From Tillus elongatus (Eukaryota; Arthropoda; Insecta; Coleoptera; Cleridae): a stretch of 64,000 nt of DNA. A model generated the notes under the pieces. It was not told the DNA's origin, did no database searches, and saw only the letters and a program-made list of their open reading frames with translations. Each line of letters begins with the position of its first letter. Position 1 is the first letter of the stretch. Positions 1 to 11,795 of the stretch are shown piece after piece. The DNA lies in assembly GCA_964006375.1 (NCBI GenBank), contig OZ023265.1:117379858-117443857 (forward strand), written 5' to 3'. The translations under genes were made by a program, and so were the position numbers.

Positions 1-287
1 TACAGGGGCTTTCGGGTGCTGCTGCATCACTTAGAACGATGACTTTGTTTGTAACACGATCATCTTTGATATTGGTCTCACCACAGATGAAAACCAGATG
101 AGGATTAACACCTTACAAGGCATATTCGCTGTTGCAAAAAAATTGACAAATGGCATTAGCCCTATTGCAGTGCGTGTTTAGTTGTTCGACGCCAAACAAA
201 CACTAAGATTGATTTTGGTGATGAAATATTCTAGATTCTAGACAATCACGTCTACGAATATTGTGTCTAATTTAGCGCAATGTATGT
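1..287. other. Unassigned left edge; short open reading on the minus strand
   Basis: No gene is recognised. On the minus strand, bases 113 down to 1 stay open for 37 codons running off the window edge. The reading has ordinary codon usage (it includes VFICGETNIKDD and VIVLSDAAAPESP), and an AG dinucleotide precedes it, so it could be part of an exon or an old transposase. No family is recognised and no function is claimed. Confidence 0.25.
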
Positions 288-423
288 TCTTTTTTATCGA
301 ATTTTCATTAAGAAAATTTGCTAATAGAGATATCACGATGAAAAGCTTTTGAAAAAGTTTCTTCATATGAGCGCGAATTTGGCTCCCTAGAACCGAAAAC
401 CAAGGTCCGTAAATTTTTTATGT

Positions 424-426
<3 letters not shown>

Positions 427-497
<71 letters not shown>
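427..497. repeat. (TA)n tract inside HINE-like unit 1
   Basis: Uninterrupted TA dinucleotides, about 35 repeats, at the same internal position as in the neighbouring unit. Confidence 0.95.
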
Positions 498-502
<5 letters not shown>

Positions 503-1334
503 CGATAACTCAAAAAATGTTTAACTGATTTGAACGAAACTTCGTACATATCTTCATTGTATTTAAACCGCTGACCAGTTCGTAGATGAGCTATAAAGGA
601 CATTCTTTTCCCCCAAATATATACAAAACTATTTTTGTAAAAGCTATATTTTTGTAATTATCAGGGTAACTGGAATAAGCCTTCACATGTGGCTATAAAT
701 AATGTAAATAAACCTATGTTATGAATTCCAAGTAATTAGCTTTTTCGAAACTTGAAATAAAATCAGAAAGACATGCGTTAAAACGACTTAGTGGTTAAAG
801 TCCAATGCCTGACAGACAGAGTAGTTAACTGCCAGGCGTAGATTGATTCATACCACATGTATAAACCACACATTAACTAACAGGCATAAAACATACTACC
901 CGAACAAACATTAGTGAAATGTCGGTTACAAATATAGAAACTGACAGACGACATGAAACTAAAAATTGGCCAAGTGATTGTTCTTTAACTGGTGGATTCA
1001 ATCAATTTTTAGAATACACTATATTTGTAACGTAATGAACGACGCCAAAATACAGCTTTAGCACAGCATAGATATATTATGCTGTGGTTCTGGACTGAAA
1101 GTACAGCATAATATAGTATACATCAATGCAACTCCCTATAAAAATCATTCTAAAACAGTTTCTTTTATCTTTAAACTTAAACATAGGACGCCATAGAAGA
1201 CCGAAATAGTGTGGAATGCGTTTCAATGGCAATTCTTCTAATTCTGTAATCAATTATTACGTATACTTTAAATATATCCCGGGCATGAAGTCGATTTAAA
1301 GTATCATGTAGACAGAACGTTGTTTGACATATGC

Positions 1335-1400
1335 TTAGATGGCTCAGGAGGCGTCGCGCTTGCCTCCTAAGCAGAAGGTTACACGATCGATTCCACCTCG
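1335..1400 (+). other. tRNA-like segment in the long HINE-like subtype
   Basis: A short segment resembles an internal pol III promoter: an A-box-like TGGCTCAGGAGG, a possible anticodon-arm pairing (GCTT / AAGC around a 7-nt loop), and a B-box-like CGATCGATTCC at the right spacing. Diverged copies lie at 2350-2425 and 33765-33835, always just before the element's 3' third, and a related stretch lies at 17640-17705. It does not look like a functional tRNA gene, since no acceptor stem is evident. It may be a tRNA-derived promoter captured by the element. Confidence 0.4.
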
Positions 1401-1413
1401 ATGAATGTATGCT

Positions 1414-1536
1414 TTTAGCGAATTTGCATTAAGAAAAATTCGCTAATAGAGAGGTCACGATTAAAAGCTTTTGAAAAAATGTTTTCAGATGAATGCGAAT
1501 TTGGGTCCCTAGAACGCAAAACCAAGGTCCGTTAAG

Positions 1537-1610
<74 letters not shown>

Positions 1611-2765
1611 AAAACCCAATATTTTTGTAAGTATCGGAGCAACTGGAATGATACTTTACATGTGGATAGAAATGGTGCAAGTAAACATATCTTGTGAATT
1701 TTAAGTAACCTGGTACACAATATTTAGAGTTTTTTCCAAATTAAGAATAAAATCCGAAAGACATGCGTTGAAACGACTTAGTGGTTAAATTTTAATGTCT
1801 GACAGACAAAGTAATTAACTGCCACGCGTTGATGGCTTTATACAACAGGTATCAACCATGCATCAACGGTAACCAAAGTAAATAAATACCAGGCAAAAAG
1901 CATACTACACAAAGTAGCAATCGTCAAATCTCGGCAGCAATTATGGAAAATGACAGACGACATGAAATTAAAAATTTGCCAAGTGATTGTTATTTAACTG
2001 GGGGATTAAATAAATTGTTAAAATATACCATATTTGTAGCTTTATAAACGGCCCCGAATACAGTTTTAGCGCAGCATAGATATATTATGCTATGGATTTC
2101 GTCTGAAAGTGTCGCATTATATTGTACAAATGTAAAGAAATCAAGTCAAGTCTATAAAAATGATTCTAAAATAGTTTATTTTATCTTTAAAACTTAAACA
2201 CAAGACGTCATATAAGACCGAAACAATCCTTGAATGTGTTTCAATGGCAAATTTACGAATTCTGTAATTTATTGTTACGTACACTTCCCATATACTACTC
2301 TGGGCATAGAGCCTGTGAAAAGTATCATGTAAGCAAAACCTTAGTTGACGTATTACCAGCTCAGTGGAAGCGTGCTAGTCTAGTACGCAGAAGATTGCAT
2401 GATCGAATCCAGCTCGATAAATATATGTTTTTGATGTTTTGTTTTGACATTTGGAGAAACAATAGGGCACAGATTTGATACATTTTCAACAAGGTCTCAT
2501 TTTTGTTTGAAATGCCTGAATAACTTTGTCACCTTTGAATCTGAAATTATAATTTTCAGCAGACATTTTAGCGAATTTTTATGAAAAAAAATGTATCTCA
2601 AAAAATAACAAAGCTATTTCGATGAGAATTGGTTGATATATTGCCCCCGTGAATACGTTACTACATATCAAGCTTTAACTTTTTAGATTTATAGAACATT
2701 GAGTTATATAAATTTGAAACATTTAATGAAAATTCTCTACCACTTGCTGCGTCCCGAAATTTTAT
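1414..2765 (+). mobile_element. HINE/Helentron-like repeat, long subtype, tandem unit 2 (near full length)
   Basis: This is the best copy of the long subtype. A strong hairpin begins at 1418 (TTAGCGAATTTGC, short loop, AAAAATTCGCTAA). A TA tract follows at 1540-1608, then a body of about 750 bp shared with unit 1 and with 33165-34035, and a tRNA-like segment at 2350-2425. The 3' end (ATGAAAATTCTCTACC then CTTGCTGCGTCC, 2727-2754) has lost about 8 bases of the terminal stem. The 5' TAGCGAATTT and 3' GAAAATTC form subterminal inverted repeats. No coding region is seen. Confidence 0.6.
1540..1608. repeat. (TA)n tract inside HINE-like unit 2
   Basis: Uninterrupted TA dinucleotide run. Confidence 0.95.
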
Positions 2766-3311
2766 TAAAGATATGCATAACGTCGCGAATACCATTTTTA
2801 GTTAATAGGAATCCCCGATTATTTAAAGTCGCTTAAGTCTTTGTGAGTAATTGTCGCAGCTGTCAAGTAACCCATTTCATAGTATCTAATTTAGATGCAA
2901 ATACTCAAGAGAAAATGTAGAATCAATCAAATTACTCAAACCATTCTTAAGATGGATTTTAGATTGTTCACACAGCAGATAACGGTTAAAAATTAAATTT
3001 ACGAAGTCTTGAGGTTAGTTGGTGCATATAACAAAATATCAATTAAGTAAATCCCCAAACCCATTCAAAGGCAAGTGTCCTACTAAGTTTATTTTTTAAA
3101 TAAAGATTCTGAGCTGTATGTTATGTTGGATTTCATCAAATATTTTTTGCCATATCTTAAGAATTTCACCTTTTGACTTAACTGTTACCTACCTGTTTAC
3201 GATGATCATGTACATCGTGGCAGAACACTAATAATCACTAATAATAACAATAATAATCATATAGTTTAAATCTTACATTCATTGATTTGACCAATATTTG
3301 AACAATTATTT
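2766..3311. other. Intergenic, nothing recognised
   Basis: AT-rich sequence without a supported gene. A short degenerate AAT/ATAA microsatellite lies at about 3228-3262. Confidence 0.6.
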
Positions 3312-3660
3312 CATTATCACAGTCTAAAGAAAAGGTCGTTTTGTCGTCGCAACCATGATTCTCTGTCTACAGTAGCTCCCTTTATTTTATCGTATCTTCC
3401 ACACTCTATCATTTGTGCCTCCCGGAATTTTCCACATGGGCTACCTCTTATAAGTATTTGTCGTTCAAATAATGTTGTTTAAAAGTTTCAGAATTTATAC
3501 AATCGGTTTAGTATTGCCACTCTCAATTTTTTTTTGTTACCATCTTTCTTCTCTCAATTTTGCTAGCGCATTTTTATTCGTCTTTCCGTGGGTGCGCCAT
3601 GTCATTTGTCATTTTTCTTCATGTTTACATTTTAAAAGCTTACATTCTCACAGTCAGTAA
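3312..3660 (-). mobile_element. 3'-end fragment of an RTE-like non-LTR element
   Basis: The stretch resembles the 3' end of the RTE-like element at 56556-58015. Both share CAGTCTAAAG followed by AGGT..TTGTCG..CGCAAC, then CAG(T/C)AGCTC, and later a C-rich CCCG(G)AAatT segment followed by (C)TACCTC. Orientation is inferred from the better-preserved copy. Only the untranslated or extreme C-terminal portion survives. Confidence 0.5.
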
Positions 3661-4040
3661 ATAGGAAGCACTGGGAAGAAACTAGAGAGCGACAACTACT
3701 CCCCTGGCTAATACAACGACGCATAATGAACAACATCACTCACTAGCCACCTCACTTCAATCTTGCTGGGACTTGCGGTAAGATGTATAGTTATAGCTTT
3801 CTTCCCACAGCCTCTTTCTTGATGTAGTCTGGGATATGGTTCTTCGTTCGTACATATCATGCGGCGAAATAGACATTAAGAGAGGTGGGGGCTGACTTAG
3901 TCCGAACCAAGCTGGCATGGTGTCGTTGATCTAACCAGTAGTCATTTGTGGTTCAAAGCAAGCGTATATAAAGTACAGGCCTAGTATCAGAGCGTGGACT
4001 GGTCGGCAGCACGCTGGTGGTTGCCACCACTTATACATAA
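3661..4040. other. Unassigned stretch
   Basis: Slightly more GC-rich than its surroundings but with no recognisable protein, RNA or repeat signature. Confidence 0.5.
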
Positions 4041-4225
4041 TTGACACCACATTGCTCACCCCCTTTCTCAAACCGACGGGGGTATGGACCCATGGTCCAG
4101 CACTCCATCGGGAGTGGAGTTTAGTGGGTGCGAGTCCCACACTACCTCGTATTCCCACTCACCATTATGGTGGTGGGATTGAGTGTCTGCATAACTTGGC
4201 ATTCTCCACTCCTGTTTAAACCAAA
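4041..4225 (+). repeat. SINE-like repeat (copy 1 of 2)
   Basis: This is a dispersed repeat also found at 26386-26535. The copies share GTATGGAC, GTGAGTGGA/GGGAGTGGA, CACACTACCTCG and ATTCTCCACTCCTGT and end in an A-rich tail. A B-box-like GGTGCGAGTCCC lies just before CACACTACCTCG. Two copies plus an A-rich 3' end fit a short retroposon. The tRNA relationship is only suggested, because the A box is unclear. Confidence 0.4.
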
Positions 4226-4301
4226 AAAAAAACTTACACCCTTCCGTCAAGAAGTTCTGTCATATTGCATTTTACTTAAAATGTTTAGAATTCCACAGTA
4301 G

Positions 4302-5524
4302 CATATTATAGGTTTTCAAGACAACATATACAGCCAGCCGTTTGTAATACGGACTGCGCATAGCACGTCGAAACATTCGAAACGTGCAAATATTGAACTT
4401 AATTCAATTTTAGATAAGACACAAGAATTTTGTCTTTTTAATTTTAATAATCACTATAGCGATCTATTAGGGATGGAATTTCTTAAGTTAGATGAAGCTG
4501 ATATAGATTTTAAAAATCACAAGCTATATATAGGCGATAAAATTATCAGAATACAGTTTCCACAGGAACATAACAATAATCAATCGGTAACGATAGAAAC
4601 CAAAGCAGATGGTTTACTATCATCCGAAAACCAATTAGATTTAAATAATATAATAACCCAGGGATATTCTGTAGATAATAACCATGTAAATTTTCACACA
4701 AATAGGTTACCTAATAAGGGCAGTGATAGTAGTTGTAATTATAAGGAGAGAATGAATGACTATAGAAATAAATTAAACTTGAACTTGAACAATTATGCAA
4801 GCGACAGTCGACACATGCATTCTGTTGACCGAGCTGAGTCATCAAAACCAAAGAGGACAATTCCACAGGACAATAATAGCATTATGAGTTATGTAAACTC
4901 TTGGCTTGCCAGTGGTAATAAGATAATTCGATTAAACAAAATCCCACAGAGGAGTTTAGATGAAGTTCCCACTACAAACGAATATTGTAATGAGGAGACT
5001 GATTATGTTAAGCTAAATAATATACAGGATGTTCAAACAAGTAACAAAAACCAGTTAAAGTCTAGTAATAAGTTAATTAAGCAGTCGAATAAAGCACAAG
5101 GTAGAGATAAAGAAACAATAAGGAAACAATATAAGGATGAACCTTTAGCCCAAGATGATAATACGGAAAAAATTGGGTTAAATACGGAAAAAATGTAATA
5201 AGCAAAACAAAACCTAAAGTAGAAACATCTAATTTTAATAATAAACAAAAATTAGCAATAAATAAACAGAGTAGTATGAAAACAAACTCCATAGAAATTA
5301 AAAATTCCAATACGACTAATAAATCTGAAACAAAAATACCCAAAGTGAAAGAATTAGAAACAGAATCAGAGATTAGAGTCCAAATTATTTTTTCTCATGA
5401 AACTAAAAACCGACATCGAACTTTAGATGAGACCTATACAGAAATGAAAGCCAAATTATCTTTTCCAAAGATGAGAAAGAAAATTAAATATTATATTAGG
5501 ACTTGTGAATATTGCAACAAATAA
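4302..5524 (+). pseudogene. Errantivirus-like pol remnant: protease end, Asn/Lys-rich linker, integrase zinc finger
   Basis: A reading open from 4302 shows the C-terminal part of a retropepsin-like domain (FCLFNF, LLGMEFL, ADIDF). A long Asn/Lys-rich linker follows. After a +1 shift in an A-run near 5190 it continues into an integrase H2C2 zinc-binding module (H near 5398, HR near 5414, FPKMRKKIKYYI and CEYC to the end). The normal Ty3/gypsy order is protease, reverse transcriptase, RNase H, integrase. Here RT and RNase H are missing between protease and zinc finger, so a large internal deletion is inferred. The active-site DTG of the protease would lie upstream and is not seen. This is an inactive endogenous remnant. 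Confidence 0.7.
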
Positions 5525-5854
5525 GAATATAATCTGTTTACATTACAATCAAATTACATTACCTAACTAAATTAAAAATTCGAAAATCGGATAAATGAAA
5601 ACGAGACATGACTTAAAAGACTGGCTAATAAGACGTACAAAACAAATTTATCGTAATAAGTAAATAAACTCTACAAATATATGAACATTAGATAAAAAAA
5701 TTATATTCAGGACCGTACTCAACAATTCTACTCTTGAAACAAAGCAAAGTTATTCTAATAATATCACATTACGTAAACTAAACCTAAGTTCCTAACAGCA
5801 AGAATAAGTTACTAAAGTTACAAGGGACAATCTTGAATGAAACACACCCAATTT

Positions 5855-5915
<61 letters not shown>

Positions 5916-6150
5916 TAGATATAATACATTTTAATGTTATTACCTTGTTAAAATTATACTTGCAGGTTTAAAAATCAGATTTTAAATTGTTATGCCTTAA
6001 AACGATTATTCTACAAGACATAACGATGGAGAGTACACTTAATAAGTTAACTATATGTAATATAATGTTTAAGGAGTCATATCAAAACCGCTAGACAAGT
6101 CACGTCTAAACTTCATCACAATTCAATTCGGAAAACACTCGGATAAGTTT
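5525..6150. other. Decayed errantivirus sequence with a TA tract
   Basis: No open frame survives. The (TA)n tract at 5858-5913, followed by GATAGATA, interrupts the region between integrase zinc finger and integrase core. It lacks the hairpin ends of the HINE-like family, so it may be an independent microsatellite. Confidence 0.4.
5858..5913. repeat. (TA)n tract
   Basis: Uninterrupted TA run followed by GATAGATA. Confidence 0.95.
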
Positions 6151-6312
6151 AAACATACTGCCAACGGACCAATCAAAAGATGTCACAACACGATTATCGA
6201 ACATTATCGATTGTTCAAGACTAAATTTAAAAATATGAAACCCATAGACTTATTACCATACTGTGTCTTTGCTTATAACTCGACAATACATCCACGAACC
6301 ACTAACCAAATG
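6151..6312 (+). pseudogene. Errantivirus-like integrase core fragment
   Basis: A frame translating as a retroviral integrase core segment: NGPIKRCHNTIIEHYR (equivalent to the conserved NG-x-x-ER-x-H-x-T region carrying the third catalytic acidic residue) and PYCVFAYNSTIHP. It is about 54 codons long and stays open across this segment. It fits the retroelement that also gave the zinc finger upstream. It is followed immediately, without its normal C-terminal domain, by RNase H sequence, which is out of order for a gypsy-type pol. Confidence 0.65.
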
Positions 6313-6715
6313 CTTAAAGAAAACTCTAAAAAAAAAAAACATTAACGACGAGGAATACATCGATGCCTTTAACTCGTGTAGACATTTTAATGAATTGACC
6401 TGTGCTAATACCACCAGATTTTACCAAAGATTTTATATTAAGAACAGACGCTTCCAATGTAGCGATAGCGGGAATATTGAGCCAGGGTGAACTAAATTCG
6501 GACCACCCGATAGCTTACGCCAGTCTTACATTGAACGAAACAGAATCTAGGTACAGCACGATAGAGAAGGAGTTATTATCCATCGTGTGGGCAACAAATT
6601 ATTTCAGACCATACTTGTACGGAAGGAAATTCATCATCTATACAAACCATAAACCGTTAAAATGGTTATTTTCTTTAAAACAACCAAATTCAAAATTACT
6701 TAGTTAGAGATTAAA
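6313..6715 (+). pseudogene. Errantivirus-like RT connection and RNase H fragment
   Basis: One frame carries the RT-RNase H junction (EEYIDAFNSC) and the next carries RNase [14 protein letters not shown] with the first catalytic Asp, the Glu in [13 protein letters not shown], and TNHKPLKWL, where the usual TDH Asp is Asn. A frameshift near 6400-6430 separates the two parts. The fragment ends at a stop after SKLLS. Lying downstream of integrase, it records a rearrangement or recombination between copies. It is not functional as it stands. Confidence 0.75.
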
Positions 6716-7304
6716 ATGCAGACTAATACTCAGCACCCGGTATACCGATACTCGCGGAAGAAATAGAAAAATACGGACAAACGAAATTTCATACACGCAA
6801 ATTTTAATTTAAATGAAACCAGTCAAATGAAAAATTTATAAAAGAATACGGGTTATCCCAAGGGAAATATTATTGTGGTTTTGTAAATGAACAAGATAGT
6901 AGATTCAGCAATCAATAAAAATTTTAATAACGTGGAATCACCCACATTTTGCAAATGTTAAAAATTAGACAAAAAAAGATAAATACATGTATAGGACATA
7001 GTAGAATTACGTAATGACGACCTGAGACAACCTACACCGGTGTAATTAACAAAAGGAGATACTTGACATGTTAGATAAACGACAGAGGAATGCAACACGT
7101 AAGCAACACCTTGAAAATGATACACATAATGTGACGAGTCCTTGAATCGAATGACACACGGACCGATTTAAATATCAAGCTTAATTTTTAAATAACTTTA
7201 AGGCACGTAACATTAACATAACTTATAAGACCGTTTCAATTAACACAAGTATAAATAACATTTAGATATCAGCAAGATATAAGATAATACAAAGTGTAAA
7301 TCGT
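6716..7304. other. Decayed stretch between pol and env remnants
   Basis: AT-rich with frequent stops in all frames. Position suggests degraded pol-to-env sequence of the same errantivirus, but I see no diagnostic motif. Confidence 0.4.
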
Positions 7305-8530
7305 TTGGGAACAGATTTCAAATTAATCATATTTAATAACCAACAGAAGAATGGCATGATAAACGGACTAGGATCTATATTTAAATCAAAAGAATTTAAC
7401 CAAAAGATAGTCCAATTGAGTCATAATCAAGACACAATAGTAAACAGAATTAACGAATTTAGAAATACAATCAATAGCCTTATGAGGGAACAACTAACGC
7501 ATTACCATCGCATAAAAATTCTGGAAATATATACTCACACAGTTAAGCCATTTACTAAACAATATTCAGGAACTGTCGTTAACAACCGAAAATGCAATCA
7601 CCTTTTCAAAATTAGGAATATTCCACACGTCAGTATTAAAACCAAAATTTATAATAAAAGAAATCAATCAAATACAAAATTATGTAACTAATGCAAAATT
7701 AATAACAACCACTTATCTGAATCTATACTAAAAAAATATTTAAAATAAAAGCAGTTCAAAACAATTTCAAAATTTTATTTCATATAGAGATACCTCTAGT
7801 AGACGAATCAGAATATGATTATTATCAATTATACACTTTGCCAATCCCTATAAATTCCTATACTTTTATCATGATAATTCCTAGAACCAGATACCTAATC
7901 CTAAGCAGTAAGCAATATGCATATCGCATCGAAGAATGTCAAAATTTAATGAACCAAATGTATTTCTGCAGAGACGACAATCCAACAACCATGAATGATC
8001 AAAACCATAAATAGTCAAAATTAATAAACTAACTGTTTCGAGATATGGAACCAGTCAATACATCGTAATAGCACCAGAGAGACAAATGCCAAACTAACTT
8101 GCCAGGAACAAGAGTGGACCAAGATCATAAAGGGTACCAAATTAATCAACCTTCAGCCAAATTGTCAGATAAAGATCAGAAACAAAATTTATAAAACCGA
8201 CCCAACAACATCTGAAACTCAACCACTGTTCAATTTGCCCACGTTAGAATCCCCAAACAACGAAGAACCATTAATTACAGAGAAAATGCCCGAGTTAACG
8301 TTAGACAACCTCCAGCTACACAACATGGATCAAATACAAGACCAACGTCAATATTATATGTAGCAATCATAATATCCATTGGTACAACAGCAACAAAATT
8401 AGGGTTGAAGAAGTGGAGAAAAAATAAAGCAGGAAATCCAACAAATACCGAGACCGTATTACCTTTAGAAATTCGGAACGAACCGTAGTTTCTTTCTTCA
8501 AAAAGGGTAGGAGATAAATGGGCCACCAAC
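7305..8530 (+). pseudogene. Errantivirus-like envelope (env) remnant
   Basis: The 7305-7691 frame contains GMINGLGSIFKS, resembling the region around the cleavage site and fusion peptide of insect errantivirus envelope proteins (related to baculovirus F). Heptad-like helical sequence follows. The similarity continues in other frames: IPLVDESEYDYYQLYTLPIP at about 7790-7850, a Cys-containing stretch near 7940-7985, and near 8360-8400 a hydrophobic VAIIISIG followed by a basic KKWRKNK tail that fits the membrane anchor and cytoplasmic end. Several frameshifts and stops break it. No signal peptide or complete surface domain is visible. Confidence 0.65.
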
Positions 8531-8965
8531 AAAGAGCTATTGTAACATCAAGTCGCCTTCCCAGGGATAGAATAGCCGAGTCATCATAAAGACAGAAGGC
8601 GCCTGTAAAATAAGCTAATAGGCAAACCTTGAACGACGCAGTAAGTAGAAGACCAAACGTGGGAAACAGTGTCAGCAAAACCCAAAGTCACCTCGGGAAG
8701 ACAATAGTGCCACTACCGGGGAAATTGTTATAAATAGATTGTTTCCAAGTCTAGCCAGGCACATAGTGTGCTAATCTTATTATATCACTTGTATGTTGAT
8801 ATTTATATTTTGTCTTATTTTTATATTATTCTTTTTATATTAAGTATTCATTGTGTAAAGTAATAATAAATTGTTTTAAAAATTCAAACGTCTTAACCGT
8901 AAAGTTAAGTCGCGTCAATTTGACGCTTGTTCAGGAGGCGATAGCTGCTTAATTATTAAGTATTC
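8531..8965 (+). mobile_element. Probable 3' LTR of the errantivirus-like element
   Basis: Immediately after the env-like stop comes a noncoding stretch with a TATA box (TATAAATA, 8729-8736) and a polyadenylation signal (AATAAA, 8865-8870) at LTR-like spacing. I see no matching 5' LTR left of 4302, so LTR boundaries cannot be proven by comparison. The end is placed near GTAAAGTTAAGTCGCG by guess. Confidence 0.45.
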
Positions 8966-10199
8966 CAAAAGTAATCCAAAGCGACTAGGTTGAGAGGAGA
9001 AAATACATGGAAAATTATTGTATCTCATACAAGCTTGGAAGACACTTGACACTAAAAATACACGCACAAACAAGAACAGACACCTCTAGAAACAAAGAAC
9101 TTAAAAAACGGGAAGTAATTTTCACGTGTCTAATTTCATGTCTTATAACGGAACTATTATTTTTCTATCGATATAACACATTAATACAAAAAATGTATTG
9201 TGCTCTTTTGATGTTTTTTTAATACAATATTTATATGCTTTTCTGTGATTCCATTAAAATGTTTGTATGTTTATTGTTTTTCTTTGTCTTTTCTTAACCA
9301 TTTTTAAATTTTTCTCTGTTTCAACTTAAAACCTGTTTTTTTGTTTCTGCCTCCTTTCACACCTCAATTATTATTTTTAATGATGATGATATCCCTTCCG
9401 GGACTTAAGTAAATATTCCATTTTGCTTTTATTAAGGTGTACTTCTTTATAATTGAACCGCTTTCTTTTCTTTTCCACCTGAAGAAATACGTTCTACAGC
9501 CTACATTTTAAATGCTCTCAAGACGCAAATCTCATTAAAGCCAAACATTGCTTTACAGACGTCTGTAAATAACTGCAGGGTAGTATCTGGTATCCAGTAT
9601 CTCAGGCGAAGAGTATTCACTATCAAAGGCTTTAGTAATTTATAGCGGATGTTTTTGGTTGATAAATATTGTAAGTGTCACTTAACATCTTTAAATTAAC
9701 ATTTTGCAAGTTTAACAGAAATAATTCACTGCCTGGTGCGTACTTAATTAATGGAAGGTCGTTAATTATGATTCCTCTATCTCTCTTGTGGGACTGAGAT
9801 GCTGCTTTTTACCCGCCGCCGTATCGAAATGATAAAATACTCCATGAGATTAGTTCAGATTTCTCTTTGGAGATCGTTATAGCTTTTTATTACACGAAGT
9901 CAACGACGGCCATTTTGGATGAAGAGAAATCCGTTTTCTGTGATTAATTTTTTCTTTGCTCCTGGTAAATGTTTAATTAAGAAATATATTAGAACTAAAA
10001 AGGCACAAAGTTGTTTTTAATTACAAATTACGGAATACGTATCCAAACAAGTTGAAAATGAATTCTTGATTAGCATGGATTTTCAATAAAAACCATGAAA
10101 TATCTATAACATATCCTTGCTGAATATTTTGTATACAGTTTGAAACAGCTAAATGGAGTAAATTCAGTAACTCAGCGATTATTGTGCATATTTATAAAA
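8966..10199. other. Intergenic, nothing recognised
   Basis: No supported gene. A short open frame at 9007-9222 has no recognisable family and ends in a low-complexity hydrophobic tail; it is not called. Confidence 0.5.
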
Positions 10200-10394
10200 A
10201 ATCCCGAACTTTTATCGGATTTTTTTCGTCAAAGTTTTTTGGGTCATATTTTTTAGAGAATTTTCGTGAAAAACATTTATAAAGAACTTTTGTAGGTAAA
10301 CAACTTTGTGGCGAATTTGCGTAGAAAAAATTTACTTATGAAGAGATCTAAGTGAACTAAGACCCCTAGAGGCCCATATCCTAACAGAGTTTTA

Positions 10395-10466
<72 letters not shown>
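10200..10466 (+). mobile_element. HINE-like 5' fragment with TA tract
   Basis: A degenerate 5' hairpin (GGCGAATTTGCGTAG..AAAATTTAC, 10309-10335) is followed by the family phrase AGACCCCTAGAGGCCCATATCC and a TA tract at 10395-10466. The body and 3' end are missing; the sequence continues straight into the inverted-repeat unit at 10480. Confidence 0.5.
10395..10466. repeat. (TA)n tract
   Basis: Long TA run at the expected internal position of a HINE-like 5' fragment. Confidence 0.95.
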
Positions 10467-10467
<1 letters not shown>

Positions 10468-10479
10468 TTATTTATTTAT

Positions 10480-11076
<597 letters not shown>

Positions 11077-11148
11077 TCTCACCCATTGAAGCTGGAAAGT
11101 AGGACCTCCCTGATATAAAAATTGATGAAAACAGTTCCTGTATTAAAC

Positions 11149-11480
11149 AACTGACAGATAAAATATTTGGCTATTATGGTAGATCATCACTGAGAATGTC
11201 TTCAACGTGTGGACCAACTTAATACCAGACTGCGTAAGCCTATACATCTGTTCTACGTGCTCAGGAGTGTTTTAAAGATCAAAATACTGAGGATTATTTA
11301 TGACTGCCTAGTTTCATGTATTTTACGATACGACATATTATGCTGTGGAACAGCTTATCAGGCAACACTAGCTCCACTGAAGGTAACGCAAAATTTCATT
11401 CGCAGGATAATATCTATTTAACGACAGACTTGAGTATCACAGAAATTTACTGTATAATGAAAACACGTATATACTGAATG
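11149..11480 (+). pseudogene. Non-LTR reverse transcriptase C-terminal fragment
   Basis: The frame 11209-11421 reads as the thumb/C-terminal region of an arthropod non-LTR reverse transcriptase: LNTRLRKPIHLFYVLRS, LKILRIIYDCLVSCILRY, CCGTAYQATLAPLKVTQ and IRRII. This pattern is the conserved part after the palm domain. Sequence on either side is in other frames or lost. Catalytic motifs are absent, so it is a dead fragment. Confidence 0.65.
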
Positions 11481-11722
11481 TATTGGGATTGTATAAGGTA
11501 GTTGTAATTAAGTATACGCAGAAAATTTCACAATCATACAAGTCACAAATATTTGACAAGACAGGAGTCAAAGTACTTACTAGTTTGACCTAAATGCGCA
11601 TGGAACATGACTCAGCAGGCTGTATACTTTGTAGGGTCAGAATTATATAATACGGTTCTCAGTGATTTGAAAAACATTTACAGAAACTATCAATTTAGAA
11701 TAACAACTAACGGATTTCGTTA

Positions 11723-11725
<3 letters not shown>

Positions 11726-11794
<69 letters not shown>
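11726..11794. repeat. (TA)n tract
   Basis: Uninterrupted TA run; no HINE-like end was found beside it. Confidence 0.95.

Positions 11795-11795
<1 letters not shown>

Larger units (their letters stand above)
288..1413 (+). mobile_element. HINE/Helentron-like repeat, long subtype, tandem unit 1
   Basis: This is the first of two tandem copies of a long non-autonomous element; the second starts about 1131 bp later. It opens with an imperfect hairpin (TCGAATTTTCATTAAGAAAATTTG), split here as a left arm near 298-307 and a right arm near 313-322, continues through a TA tract (427-497), then an AT-rich body, and ends with a tRNA-like stretch near 1335-1400. Unit 2 repeats the same order, including the phrases CGAATTTGG and CTAGAAC before the TA tract and GAAAGACATGCGTT after it. 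Unit 1 lacks the 3' terminal stem-loop and passes directly into the 5' end of unit 2. No protein is encoded. The Helentron-derived assignment is inferred from architecture. Confidence 0.6.

Noticed and set aside
427..603. Open frames made of alternating Ile-Tyr codons across TA and CA tracts (also at 1429, 10749, 15408, 17258, 22086, 30828, 35800, 57356)
   Set aside because: They are translations of dinucleotide repeats and have no independent coding support.
1335..1400. Functional tRNA gene
   Set aside because: Only A- and B-box-like strings and a short anticodon-like stem are seen; no acceptor stem pairs, and the segment repeats within a dispersed element.
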